From the NCBI GenBank assembly GCA_958296075.1, contig CATQHW010000003.1:682001-746000 (forward strand): 64,000 nt of DNA. The letters run 5' to 3'. A program made the translations under genes and the position numbers. Shown here in pieces: positions 1 to 7,293 of this stretch. The notes beneath the pieces were generated by a model, which saw nothing but the letters and a program-made list of their open reading frames with translations, searched no databases and had not been told where the DNA came from. How positions within the stretch are numbered: the stretch's first letter is position 1; each line of letters starts with the position of its first letter. The DNA is from an uncultured Spirochaetia bacterium (GTDB taxonomy: Bacteria > Spirochaetota > Spirochaetia > SZUA-6 > Bin103).

Positions 1-323
1 TGGAGTTGATCGTCCCGTTGATCGGCGGCCGCCGGGACCGGCTGCTGGGCGCGGCGATCCTGCGCAGCGTGTCGGCGTCGCTTTACCTGGAGGCCGAGAA
101 CCGGTTCGCGGCGTTCGCCGCGCTCGCCGGCGGCCGGGCGTGGGACCTGCACGCGGGCATCGAGCTGAGCGCCGGCATCACCTCGTTCGGCGACCTGCTG
201 TCGGCGCCGGTCGGCGTGGGGCTCGACGTGCCGCTGCGCACCGCGCACCGGCCGTCGACGTGGCGGGCGTTTCTGTCGATGAACGTTCCGTTGCGGCTCT
301 ACACCACGCTGCTGGCCGACTGA
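1..323 (+). CDS. C-terminal fragment of a beta-strand-rich, possibly outer-membrane protein
   Basis: The frame is open from the first base of the window and ends at a TGA at 321-323, so only about the last 107 residues are present and the start lies upstream. The fragment alternates hydrophobic and polar residues in short strands separated by Gly, Asp and Pro turns, and it ends in a hydrophobic strand followed by Ala-Asp. This looks like the last strands of a beta-barrel or beta-propeller protein. There is no catalytic motif, and I do not recognise the family. The reading frame is real by codon bias (G/C in third positions), but the function is unknown. Confidence 0.5.
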   Translation, partial: ELIVPLIGGRRDRLLGAAILRSVSASLYLEAENRFAAFAALAGGRAWDLHAGIELSAGITSFGDLLSAPVGVGLDVPLRTAHRPSTWRAFLSMNVPLRLYTTLLAD

Positions 324-384
324 TGGGCGGAGATCCCGCCTGCGCGCGCCGAGTGCTGTATCTCCCGCAGTGTTTCGGACTGGG

Positions 385-960
385 TTATATCGGATCGCCT
401 GGCAGCTCAGCGGGCTGCTTACGGATGAGCCTCTCCAGTTCCGCGATTCGCGCTTCAGCGGCGCGACGTGCAGCGCCCTCGCGCTCGGCACGGGCGCTCT
501 CCTGATCGGCGCGGACATGCTCCTCCCGGTGACTCAGCAGGTCCACGCCCGTCGCCGGATCGTGGAACCGCAGCTCGCCACCTCGCTGCGCGCTCAGCGT
601 CAGCCCCAGCACTTCGCTGCTCAGGGTCAGCACGCCATCCTCTGTCCGCGTTACCGATTGCGCCTCGTACCGGCCCCCGGACAGACGCGCGCCCTTCAGC
701 TCCGTCCCAAGATACTCCCCCGTCGGGTCGTACTGCCAGTACTCCCTCACCCCTAGCCGCTCGTACACCTCACGCTTCGTTCCCTCATCCTCTCGCCACG
801 TATTCCGCGACGCCACCTCCAGCACGAAGTCCGGTGCCTTCCCTTCTTCCCACAGCCGGTACGTCAGCCGCCGCTCCTTTCCCGCCCCGAACACTACGAA
901 CACGTCCGGCGCAATCGAAGCACCCGGATTGCCTTCCTCGTAGTAGATGGTTCGATACGA
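385..960 (-). pseudogene. Uma2-family (DUF820, PD-(D/E)XK) protein lacking its N-terminus
   Basis: The protein matches the Uma2 subtype found in large copy number in cyanobacteria and Chloroflexota. It has the YYEEGNP and APDVFVV strands, LWEEGKAPDFVLEV with the nuclease-fold Asp and Glu, then LGVREYWQYDPTGEYL, and a C-terminal coiled coil (AARRAAEARIAELERL). Members normally carry about 50 more residues before the YYEEGNP strand. Here the frame instead meets a TGA at 970-972, and the DNA before about 955 belongs in another frame to the neighbouring coiled-coil gene. The only start left is a GTG at 901-903, inside the core fold. I read this as a deletion remnant. The nuclease role is inferred from the fold; the biological role of Uma2 proteins is unclear. 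Confidence 0.75.
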
Positions 961-1217
961 TCCAGGCGCTCAGTGATTCCGCGCACCTCATTGCGCAGGT
1001 CTCGGTCGGCCGCGCCTTCGATCCGCGCCACGCGGTTATCAACCGCCGCTACGGCTTCGCGCAGGGCGCCGTGTTGGGTCTCCATGCGGTTGGACAGGTT
1101 CTTCGTGTCGGCGCGCAGATCGTCGCGCAGCTTGTCGCGCGTCGCCTTCGCGCTCATCAGCACCGCTACCAGCAACCCGGCGGCCGCAACCAGTAGCTGC
1201 CATCCTTCCACGTTCAT
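894..1217 (-). CDS. Small N-terminally anchored coiled-coil protein with a fused tail
   Basis: The ATG at 1215-1217 (MNVEGW) is preceded by a G-rich ribosome-binding stretch; a GTG nine bases further upstream is possible. A transmembrane helix (about residues 5-22, WQLLVAAAGLLVAVLM) is followed by a charged coiled coil that ends in an ERLDRIE motif. After that motif the frame runs into the truncated Uma2 gene, so the last 16 or so residues (basic, Arg-rich) are probably an artefact of the deletion. It is a clear paralogue of the next gene upstream. The predicted topology is a short N-terminal anchor with the coil in the cytoplasm or periplasm. Function unknown. Confidence 0.6.
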   Translation of the reverse strand: MNVEGWQLLVAAAGLLVAVLMSAKATRDKLRDDLRADTKNLSNRMETQHGALREAVAAVDNRVARIEGAADRDLRNEVRGITERLDRIEPSTTRKAIRVLRLRRTCS

Positions 1218-1256
1218 CCTTGCCACCCCTTCCGCCGGCGGCGTGCGCCGGCGGTC

Positions 1257-1700
1257 TCATCCTTCCCGGCGTGCGGCCGGCGGCGGCGGGTCAACGGCCG
1301 GCCGGAACGGATCGGCGGCCGGCGGCGGCTCGATGCGTGTCAGGCGCGTATCCAGGTGCGCTACATCGGATTCCAGGTACGCCACGCGCTCACCCACCGC
1401 CGCGCCGTTGCGGCGTACATCGTCAACGGCGGAAAGCGTCTCCGTGCGCTGTGTCGTCGTCTCCGTTCGTAGCTGTCCTATGGCAGACAGAATCTCCGTG
1501 CGTTGCGTCTCCATGCTGTGACGCAGGTTCTCCGTGTTGGCGTTCGCCTCCCTTCGCTGCCGGTCTTCGCGGGTGTCCGCCTCCCTTCGCCGCCGGTCTT
1601 CGTCTTCGCGCGCTCCCTTGCGCAGCGCTAACAGCAACGCGGCGGCCGTTACCAGCAACGCGACGGCCGCTATGGCTAACTGCCACAATTCCACGTTCAT
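1257..1700 (-). CDS. Small N-terminally anchored coiled-coil protein
   Basis: The start at 1698-1700 (MNVELWQL) has a GGTGGGAG-type ribosome-binding site and matches the start of the paralogue at 1217; the frame is open further upstream, but that extension is Arg/Cys-rich and unlike a protein. The gene encodes 147 residues: a membrane helix (about 5-26), a stretch of Glu/Arg/Asp heptads with two REDxxRR(R)EA-type repeats, then a TRIEP motif and a Pro-rich tail. No enzymatic motif is visible. With the paralogue at 894-1217 and the similar gene at 22096, it belongs to a small family of membrane-anchored coils in this genome. Confidence 0.65.
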   Translation of the reverse strand: MNVELWQLAIAAVALLVTAAALLLALRKGAREDEDRRRREADTREDRQRREANANTENLRHSMETQRTEILSAIGQLRTETTTQRTETLSAVDDVRRNGAAVGERVAYLESDVAHLDTRLTRIEPPPAADPFRPAVDPPPPAARREG

Positions 1701-2139
1701 CACTCCCACCACCTCCGCCGGCGTGTCCCCACCGCGGACCACGACACCAGCACCACAGCGGTGCCGCTGCCGGCAGCGCCGGCACCGCGCGCGGAATCGG
1801 GCCAGCCAACGCCTGTGCACCATAGTGCCGAGCGTCCGGGTAGTGCGCAACTCCAACACCGCACTACTGTCGACCAGATCGGCGACGGCACCTGCACTGC
1901 CCACCCGATGCGCGTCTCGGAAGCACGGTAGACCCTGTGGGACGGACGACCCACCGCGCACATCGCCCATCAGACCTGGGCCTCATCGAAGACCTGGCCC
2001 ATATACGAGCCGGGTCGGGCGGGGCCGGGCGGGATCGGGCGTTTGAACGGTTGAAGATCGCGATGTAAGCGGCCACACTGTTCGCCCTGCATTTTCTCGG
2101 AGGCCGGTTCTCTCTCAGGAGCTGGCGGGGAGGCGGTCG

Positions 2140-3156
2140 ATGGGGAGCGATTCGAGACGGTTGGGCTGGGCACTGATCGGTTGCGGCGCCGCCGGGCGGG
2201 CGCTCACGCGCGGCGCGGCCGCCGATCCGGATATCGCCGTGCGCGGCTTCTGCGACGTGGAACCGGCGGCCGCGGCAGCCCTGAGCCGTGATTTCGGCGG
2301 CTCCTGGCACACGGTGGAGCCGGACCGGGTCTTCTCCGATCCGGCCGTCGACGTCGTCTCGATCGCCACCGCGCACGACTCGCACGCCGAGTTGGCGATC
2401 GCCGCGCTGCGGGCCGGCAAGCACGTGTACCTGGAAAAGCCGATGGCCATGACGTCGGCCGACTGCCTGCGGATCGAGGCTGCGCGCGCTGCCGCGGACC
2501 GGCGCCTGATGCTCAACCACTCGATCCGCTTCGCCAACACGGCGCGCGCGGCCCGCGAGCGGCTTGGCCCGATCATGGTCAGCCACGCCCAGTGCACGCA
2601 GCCGCCGGCCGACCTGGCGCGGTGGCGGTGGCACCCGACGCAGGGCGGCGGGCCGCTGTACGACGTCGGCGTGCACGCCCTGGACCTGCTGTGCTGGATG
2701 CACCGCGGCCATCCGGTCGAGGTCTACGCGACCGGCGGCGCGGTCCGTCACGCGGACGAGCTGGCCGGCGCCGGCGTGGTCGACACGGTGGCGGCGACGC
2801 TGCGGTTCGCCGACGGCGGCGCGGCCACGTTCCTGATGGCCGACGCGGGCCGCAACGAAGTGACCGGCAAGTGGTTCTTCGAGTTCTTCGACGGTTCGGC
2901 GTCGGCGGTGCTGCACGATCACTGGCAGGCCGTGACGCTCACGCACCGGGATGCGCAGACCGGCGAGCACGCCACGGAGACGATCCGCCCGGAGCCGGCC
3001 GCCCGCTTCGCTCCGCTGGTCGCCGCCATCCGCGCCGGCGCCGAGCCGCCGATCAGCTCGGCCGACGGCATCCGCGCCGTGCTGCTGGTGGAGCGCATCC
3101 TCGACTCGATCGCCACCGGCAGTCCGCAGCGATGGGTCGACCCCGCCCCGGCGTGA
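2140..3156 (+). CDS. Gfo/Idh/MocA-family NAD(P)-dependent oxidoreductase
   Basis: 338 residues. The N-terminal Rossmann fold starts WALIGCGAAGRA (about residues 11-22), and the family EKP motif (YLEKPMAMT, about 98-106) ends the dinucleotide domain. The C-terminal half is the mixed alpha/beta substrate domain with a GGGPLYDVGVHALD helix carrying the usual catalytic-region Asp and His. Such enzymes oxidise or epimerise sugars, inositols and sugar acids with NAD(P). The ATG at 2140 follows GGGGAGG by about six bases. The adjacent amidohydrolase and TIM-barrel isomerase suggest a carbohydrate or cyclitol degradation group, but the substrate cannot be read from sequence. Confidence 0.9.
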   Translation: MGSDSRRLGWALIGCGAAGRALTRGAAADPDIAVRGFCDVEPAAAAALSRDFGGSWHTVEPDRVFSDPAVDVVSIATAHDSHAELAIAALRAGKHVYLEKPMAMTSADCLRIEAARAAADRRLMLNHSIRFANTARAARERLGPIMVSHAQCTQPPADLARWRWHPTQGGGPLYDVGVHALDLLCWMHRGHPVEVYATGGAVRHADELAGAGVVDTVAATLRFADGGAATFLMADAGRNEVTGKWFFEFFDGSASAVLHDHWQAVTLTHRDAQTGEHATETIRPEPAARFAPLVAAIRAGAEPPISSADGIRAVLLVERILDSIATGSPQRWVDPAPA

Positions 3157-3177
3157 CCGGCGGAACGGCCCCGATCG

Positions 3178-4020
3178 TCACCGTGCAGGAGGCGGCCGGT
3201 CGGCTCCGAACTTCCAGATCGACTTTGCGGTCTCCGCGAACAGCCAGCGCTTGTCGTCTTCGGTCAGGAACGGCAGGTGCCGGCGGAACAGAGCCAGTCC
3301 CTTGCCGTAGCCGATGTCGGCGAAGATGTGCGGAAAGTCGGTGCCCCACATCAGGCGCTGCGGACCGAAGGCGTCGTAGATACGTTCGTAGACCGAATGC
3401 TGGTCGGCGAACGGGTAGGGGCCGGCCGCGCGGGCGGCCTGCGGCGTGAACTTCACGTAGACGTTGGGGTAGCGGGCAAGGGCCAGGACGTTGCCCAGCC
3501 GCGGAAACGGTGGCTCTTCGTCGAACGGCGCGCCGCCCAGATGATCCAGGATCACCGTGACCTCGGGGTGGCGGGCGATGATCGGCTCCACCGCCGGCTG
3601 CATCTCGGCCGGGCCGAAGCTCAGAAGGCAGGCGCCGAGTTCCTCCGCCTTGCGCCAGATCGGGTCCTGCGAGGGGGCGGCCCACTCGGCCGGGTCGCCG
3701 GCGCGCGACAGGTGCATGCGCAACCCCTCGAAGCCGTCCTCGGTGACCAGCCGCTCCAGCCGCTCGACCGCGTCGGGCGCGTTGCGGTCCATCACCGCGA
3801 TCGCGGAAAACCGGCCCGGATAGCGGGCCAGGCAGTCGGCCGCGTAGCGGTTGTCGAACAGGTAGTGGATCGACTGGACGAGGCACGCCTTGTCGACGCC
3901 GTGCCGCTCCATGGTCGCCAGCAGCAACTCCACGCTGCCGGCCTGCGCCGGACCGTCGTCTGCCCACGGGTAGCGCCGCGGGTCGTCGCTCCAGACGTGC
4001 AGGTGGCTGTCGATTACCAT
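3178..4020 (-). CDS. Amidohydrolase_2-family metal-dependent hydrolase
   Basis: 280 residues starting MVIDSHLHVWS. The N-terminal His-x-His metal site, the VILDHLGG strand and the late MWGTDFPH motif with its catalytic Asp are those of the TIM-barrel amidohydrolase-related family (2-pyrone-4,6-dicarboxylate lactonase and L-rhamnono/fucono-lactonase relatives). These enzymes hydrolyse lactones or decarboxylate. I chose the ATG at 4018-4020 because the family motif follows at once; the frame stays open much further upstream but without protein-like sequence. It converges on the oxidoreductase at 2140, and only 120 bp separate it from the divergent isomerase at 4141. Cytoplasmic; substrate unknown. 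Confidence 0.85.
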   Translation of the reverse strand: MVIDSHLHVWSDDPRRYPWADDGPAQAGSVELLLATMERHGVDKACLVQSIHYLFDNRYAADCLARYPGRFSAIAVMDRNAPDAVERLERLVTEDGFEGLRMHLSRAGDPAEWAAPSQDPIWRKAEELGACLLSFGPAEMQPAVEPIIARHPEVTVILDHLGGAPFDEEPPFPRLGNVLALARYPNVYVKFTPQAARAAGPYPFADQHSVYERIYDAFGPQRLMWGTDFPHIFADIGYGKGLALFRRHLPFLTEDDKRWLFAETAKSIWKFGADRPPPAR

Positions 4021-4140
4021 GGCCGGCGCTGCCGGGAAGCATATACGGCGCGCCGTCCCCCGACTATGCTGGCTCCGACCATGCTGGCGGTCACGCGTCG
4101 AGCGCCCGGCCGGCCGCCGGCCCGGCAAAGGACGGACCCC

Positions 4141-4941
4141 ATGATCAAGATCGGCTGCAACTCCCTGAGCCTGAGCGACCTGAGCGTCGAGGACTTCGTC
4201 AGGACCTGCTACGACCTGCGACTCGACAGCGTCGACTTTCACGAATCGGCGTTCGCGTCCCGGGACCCCGCGTACCTGAACTCGATCAAGCTGCTCTGCC
4301 TCCGGTACGGCCTGCCGATCGGCTACCTCGGCGTCAGCGGGCTCTTTCACGGTACGGCCGGCGAGCGGCGGGCGCACGCGGCCACGGCGAAGGCGGCGAT
4401 CGATCTGGCCGCGTTTCTGGGCGCTCCGCTCATCCGCCTGTTCTGCGCCACCGTCCCGGAGAAGAACGGCGACGGCGAGCCGGCCTGGCCGGCGATGATC
4501 GCCGGGTACCGGGAGGTAGCCGACTACGGCGCCGCGCGCGGCGTTTCCATCGGCCTGCAGAACCATCCGGTCACGGGAACGGAGATGCTGCGCATCCGCG
4601 AGGCCGTCGACCGCAAGAACTTCAACTTCATCGTCGACACCGGGCAGTGGGTGGGATCGCCCGGATCGGCGCCGGTGGGGGTTACCGATCCGGCCCACGA
4701 CTTCTACGCCTATATGGAGCAGACCGTGCCGTACGCGACCGGGATACGCGCCAAGTTCTACCGGATCGAGAGCGGACGCGAGGAGTGGCTCGACTACGAA
4801 CGGATCGTCTCGATCATCCGCAACGCGGACTATAACGGCTGCCTGTCGATCGTGTACGAGGGCGAGCAGGCGGACCGCGTGGAGCAGGTGCGCCTGGGGG
4901 CGGCGTATCTACGCGGGCTGCTCGGGGCCGATCGCTGTTAG
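4141..4941 (+). CDS. Sugar phosphate isomerase/epimerase-like TIM-barrel protein
   Basis: 266 residues, starting MIKIGCNSLSLSD after an AAAGGACGG ribosome-binding site. Features of the xylose isomerase-like / AP-endonuclease-2 superfamily are visible: SVDFHESAF near the first strand, GLQNHPVTG (metal-ligand strand), FNFIVDTGQW with the metal-binding Asp, and the late IVYEGE strand with a Glu ligand. Such proteins isomerise or epimerise sugars or inosose with a divalent metal. Its 3' end overlaps the convergent ychF gene by four bases. The substrate is not deducible; the context suggests sugar or cyclitol catabolism. Confidence 0.85.
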   Translation: MIKIGCNSLSLSDLSVEDFVRTCYDLRLDSVDFHESAFASRDPAYLNSIKLLCLRYGLPIGYLGVSGLFHGTAGERRAHAATAKAAIDLAAFLGAPLIRLFCATVPEKNGDGEPAWPAMIAGYREVADYGAARGVSIGLQNHPVTGTEMLRIREAVDRKNFNFIVDTGQWVGSPGSAPVGVTDPAHDFYAYMEQTVPYATGIRAKFYRIESGREEWLDYERIVSIIRNADYNGCLSIVYEGEQADRVEQVRLGAAYLRGLLGADRC

Positions 4942-6038
4942 CGGAACCGGAACAGGATGACCTCGCCGTCGCGCACCTGATAATCGCGGCCCTCCACGCG
5001 CAGCAGACCCCGTTCGCGCGCCTTCGCCATGCCGCCGCAGGCGGACAGGTCCTCATAGCCGACCACCTCGGCGCGGATGAAGCCGCGCTCCATGTCGCTG
5101 TGCACGCTGCCGGCGGCCCGCGCCGCTCCGGTGCCGTGCGTGATCGCCCAGGCGTGCGCCTCGGTGTCGTTGGCGGTGAAGAAGGTGATCAGGCCGAGGA
5201 GGCGATAGGCGTGGCGCACCAACCGATCGATGCCCCGCTCGGCGATGCCGGCGTCGCGCAGGAACTCGGCCGCCTCGTCCGGCTCCAGGTCGCCGACCTC
5301 CGCTTCCAGATCGGCGCAGATCGCCAGTGCGCCGGCGCCGCCGCCCGCCCGGCCGGCGGCATGCGCCCGCACGGCGGCGATGCGGCCGTCGTCCGCGCCG
5401 ATGATGTCCTCCCCGGTATTGACGACGTAGATGACCGGCTTGCCGGTGAGCAGGAACAACTCGTTCAGCAGCTCGCGGTCGCCGGGCTGGAGCTCGATGG
5501 CGCGCGCCGGCATGCCAGCGTCCAGCGCCGTCCGGAAGCGGTCCAGCCGCGCCAGCTCCTCGCGGGCGTCCTTCTCGCCGGCGCCGGCGCGCCGCGCCGT
5601 GCGTTCGCGCCGCCGCTCGATCGTGCCCAGGTCGGCCAGCGCCAGCTCGGTCTCCACCGTCAGCGCACAGGCGACCGGATCGGCCGAGCCGCCTGAGCGC
5701 GGGACGCCTTCGCGGTCGAAGCAGCGTACGACGTGCGCGATCGCGTCGACCTCCCGGATGTGGCCCAGGAACCGGTTGCCGAGCCCCTCGCCGGTACTGG
5801 CGCCGGCCACCAAGCCGGCGATGTCGACGAACTCGATCGAACTCGGCACCGCGCGCGGCGAGTCGAACAGGCGCCTGACCCGTTCGAGCCGTTCGTCGCG
5901 CACCTCGATCACGGCGACGTTGGGCTCGATCGTGCAGAACGGGTAGGCGGCGACGTCCGCCTGCCGGCTGCCGGTGAGGGCGTTGAAGAGGGTGGACTTG
6001 CCGGCGTTGGGCAGGCCGACGATCCCGACGCGCAGCAT
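4938..6038 (-). CDS. ychF: YchF/OLA1-family translation-associated ATPase
   Basis: 366 residues, the usual family length. The P-loop is GLPNAGKS (residues 8-15). The switch region PFCTIEPNVAVIEV is diagnostic of YchF, followed by the DIAGLVAGASTGEGLGN motif (G3). The position of the G4 NKxD motif holds NTGED, as expected for an ATP- rather than GTP-preferring Obg relative. The C-terminal TGS domain ends DGEVILFRFR. YchF binds the ribosome and is linked to redox and stress responses. Core housekeeping gene, probably monocistronic, with its promoter in the 6039-6215 gap. Confidence 0.95.
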   Translation of the reverse strand: MLRVGIVGLPNAGKSTLFNALTGSRQADVAAYPFCTIEPNVAVIEVRDERLERVRRLFDSPRAVPSSIEFVDIAGLVAGASTGEGLGNRFLGHIREVDAIAHVVRCFDREGVPRSGGSADPVACALTVETELALADLGTIERRRERTARRAGAGEKDAREELARLDRFRTALDAGMPARAIELQPGDRELLNELFLLTGKPVIYVVNTGEDIIGADDGRIAAVRAHAAGRAGGGAGALAICADLEAEVGDLEPDEAAEFLRDAGIAERGIDRLVRHAYRLLGLITFFTANDTEAHAWAITHGTGAARAAGSVHSDMERGFIRAEVVGYEDLSACGGMAKARERGLLRVEGRDYQVRDGEVILFRFR

Positions 6039-6215
6039 GGCGTCGTTACCGGTATCGTTCAGCGGTCACGAAGACTCCTGACGTATTTCTGCGTAGTGAG
6101 GTCACCGGTCACAGAGAAGCCCCTGATCGTTCCCTGTCGTCCATTCTCCAAGGTCCGCCCTGTGCCGACGACGGTCGGTCGCCGCATTCTACAGCTTCGG
6201 CGGTAGAATCGGAAC

Positions 6216-6950
6216 GTGCGCATCCTGTTCCTGGAGCCGTTCTATGGCGGCTCGCACCGCGAGTTCGTGGACGGGTTGCGCGAGCACTCGCGGCACCGGA
6301 TCGACCTTGAGACCCTGCCGGCGCGGTTGTGGAAGTGGCGGCTCCGCGCCGCCGGGCTGACGCTGGCGCAGCGGGTTGCGCAGCCGGAGCGCTACGATCT
6401 GGTGGTCGCCACGGGGTTGCTCGATCTGGCGCAGGTGCGGGCCGTGTGGGGCGCGCGCACGCCGCCGCTGCTGCTGTACCTGCACGAGAGCCAGGTCTCC
6501 TATCCCGTCCCGTCCGGCGGATCGGCGGGCGCCGAGCTGCTCTGGCGGGACGTGACCAACGTCTGCGCCGCCGGCCACGTCGTCTTCAACTCGGAGTTCC
6601 ACCGCGCGGCCTTTCGCGCGCGGCTGCCGGCGGTCATCGAACGGCTCCCCGATGCGGAGGCGCGGCCGGAGTTGCCGCTGACCCGGCTCGACCGGCGCTC
6701 GAGCGTGCGCTATCCCGGCTGCCGGTTCGACGCTGGCCCGCCGGGGAGCCCGCCGGGCGGTCCGCCGGTGGTGATCTGGAAACCATCGCTGGGAGTTCGA
6801 CAAGGATCCGGTCAGCTTCGTCGCCGCGCTGGCGGAGGTGGCGCGCCGCGGCGTGCGGTTCGGGGTGGCGCTCCTCGGCGAACGCCTGATCCCGGAGCCG
6901 GACGCGCTGGTGCAGGCGCGCGCCGCGCTGGCCCGCCGCATCGTCCATGA
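6216..6950 (+). CDS. tRNA-queuosine alpha-mannosyltransferase-like glycosyltransferase, N-terminal part before a frameshift
   Basis: The product starts MRILFLEPFYGGSHREF at a GTG and matches the GTDC1/QTMAN-type family (formerly DUF3524) of bacteria and animals. Conserved motifs include LPARLWKWR, LYLHESQVSYP and VVFNSEFHRAAF. The family continues after 'VIW' with NHRWEFDKDP. Here the DNA reads tggaaaccatcgctgg, one A too many at 6780-6782, and after it the frame becomes basic nonsense running to 6950. Removing one A restores the expected protein continuously into the frame ending at 7293. The active enzyme would glycosylate queuosine in tRNA using a nucleotide sugar. Either the gene is broken or the base is a sequencing error. 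Confidence 0.75.
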   Translation: MRILFLEPFYGGSHREFVDGLREHSRHRIDLETLPARLWKWRLRAAGLTLAQRVAQPERYDLVVATGLLDLAQVRAVWGARTPPLLLYLHESQVSYPVPSGGSAGAELLWRDVTNVCAAGHVVFNSEFHRAAFRARLPAVIERLPDAEARPELPLTRLDRRSSVRYPGCRFDAGPPGSPPGGPPVVIWKPSLGVRQGSGQLRRRAGGGGAPRRAVRGGAPRRTPDPGAGRAGAGARRAGPPHRP

Positions 6951-7293
6951 CGGGTTTCCCGACCGGCCGGCGTACCTGCGGCAACTCGCCGGCGGCAGCG
7001 TGGTCGTGTCCACGGCGGTGCAGGAAAACTTTGGAATCGCGGTCATGGAAGCGGTCCACGCCGGCTGCGTGCCGCTGTTGCCGCGGCGGCTGGTCTACCC
7101 GGAGCTGATCCCGCCGGAGTTGCACGACCGCTGTCTGTACGAAGACGCGGCCGGCCTGATCGACCGGCTTACCCGCGAGCTGCGGTCGCCGCCGGCCGAC
7201 CGCAGCCGATGGCGGCGGATCGCCGCCCGCTACGCCTGGCCGCGGGTGATCGACGGCTACGACGAGCTGTTCGAGGCGGTGGCGCGCGCGTAG
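6838..7293 (+). CDS. tRNA-queuosine alpha-mannosyltransferase-like glycosyltransferase, C-terminal part after the frameshift
   Basis: This is the second Rossmann half of the GT-B enzyme begun at 6216. It has the donor-binding EXXG-type region, VSTAVQENFGIAVMEAVHAG, followed by PLLPRRLVYPELIP, which is highly typical of this family. The real reading frame is already correct from about 6783 (RWEFDKDPVSFVAALAEVARRG), so the GTG at 6838 is only the first start codon available rather than a true initiation site. Its 3' end overlaps the convergent rarA fusion gene by 37 bases. On its own this part lacks the acceptor domain and would not be an enzyme. Confidence 0.7.
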   Translation: MARRGVRFGVALLGERLIPEPDALVQARAALARRIVHDGFPDRPAYLRQLAGGSVVVSTAVQENFGIAVMEAVHAGCVPLLPRRLVYPELIPPELHDRCLYEDAAGLIDRLTRELRSPPADRSRWRRIAARYAWPRVIDGYDELFEAVARA

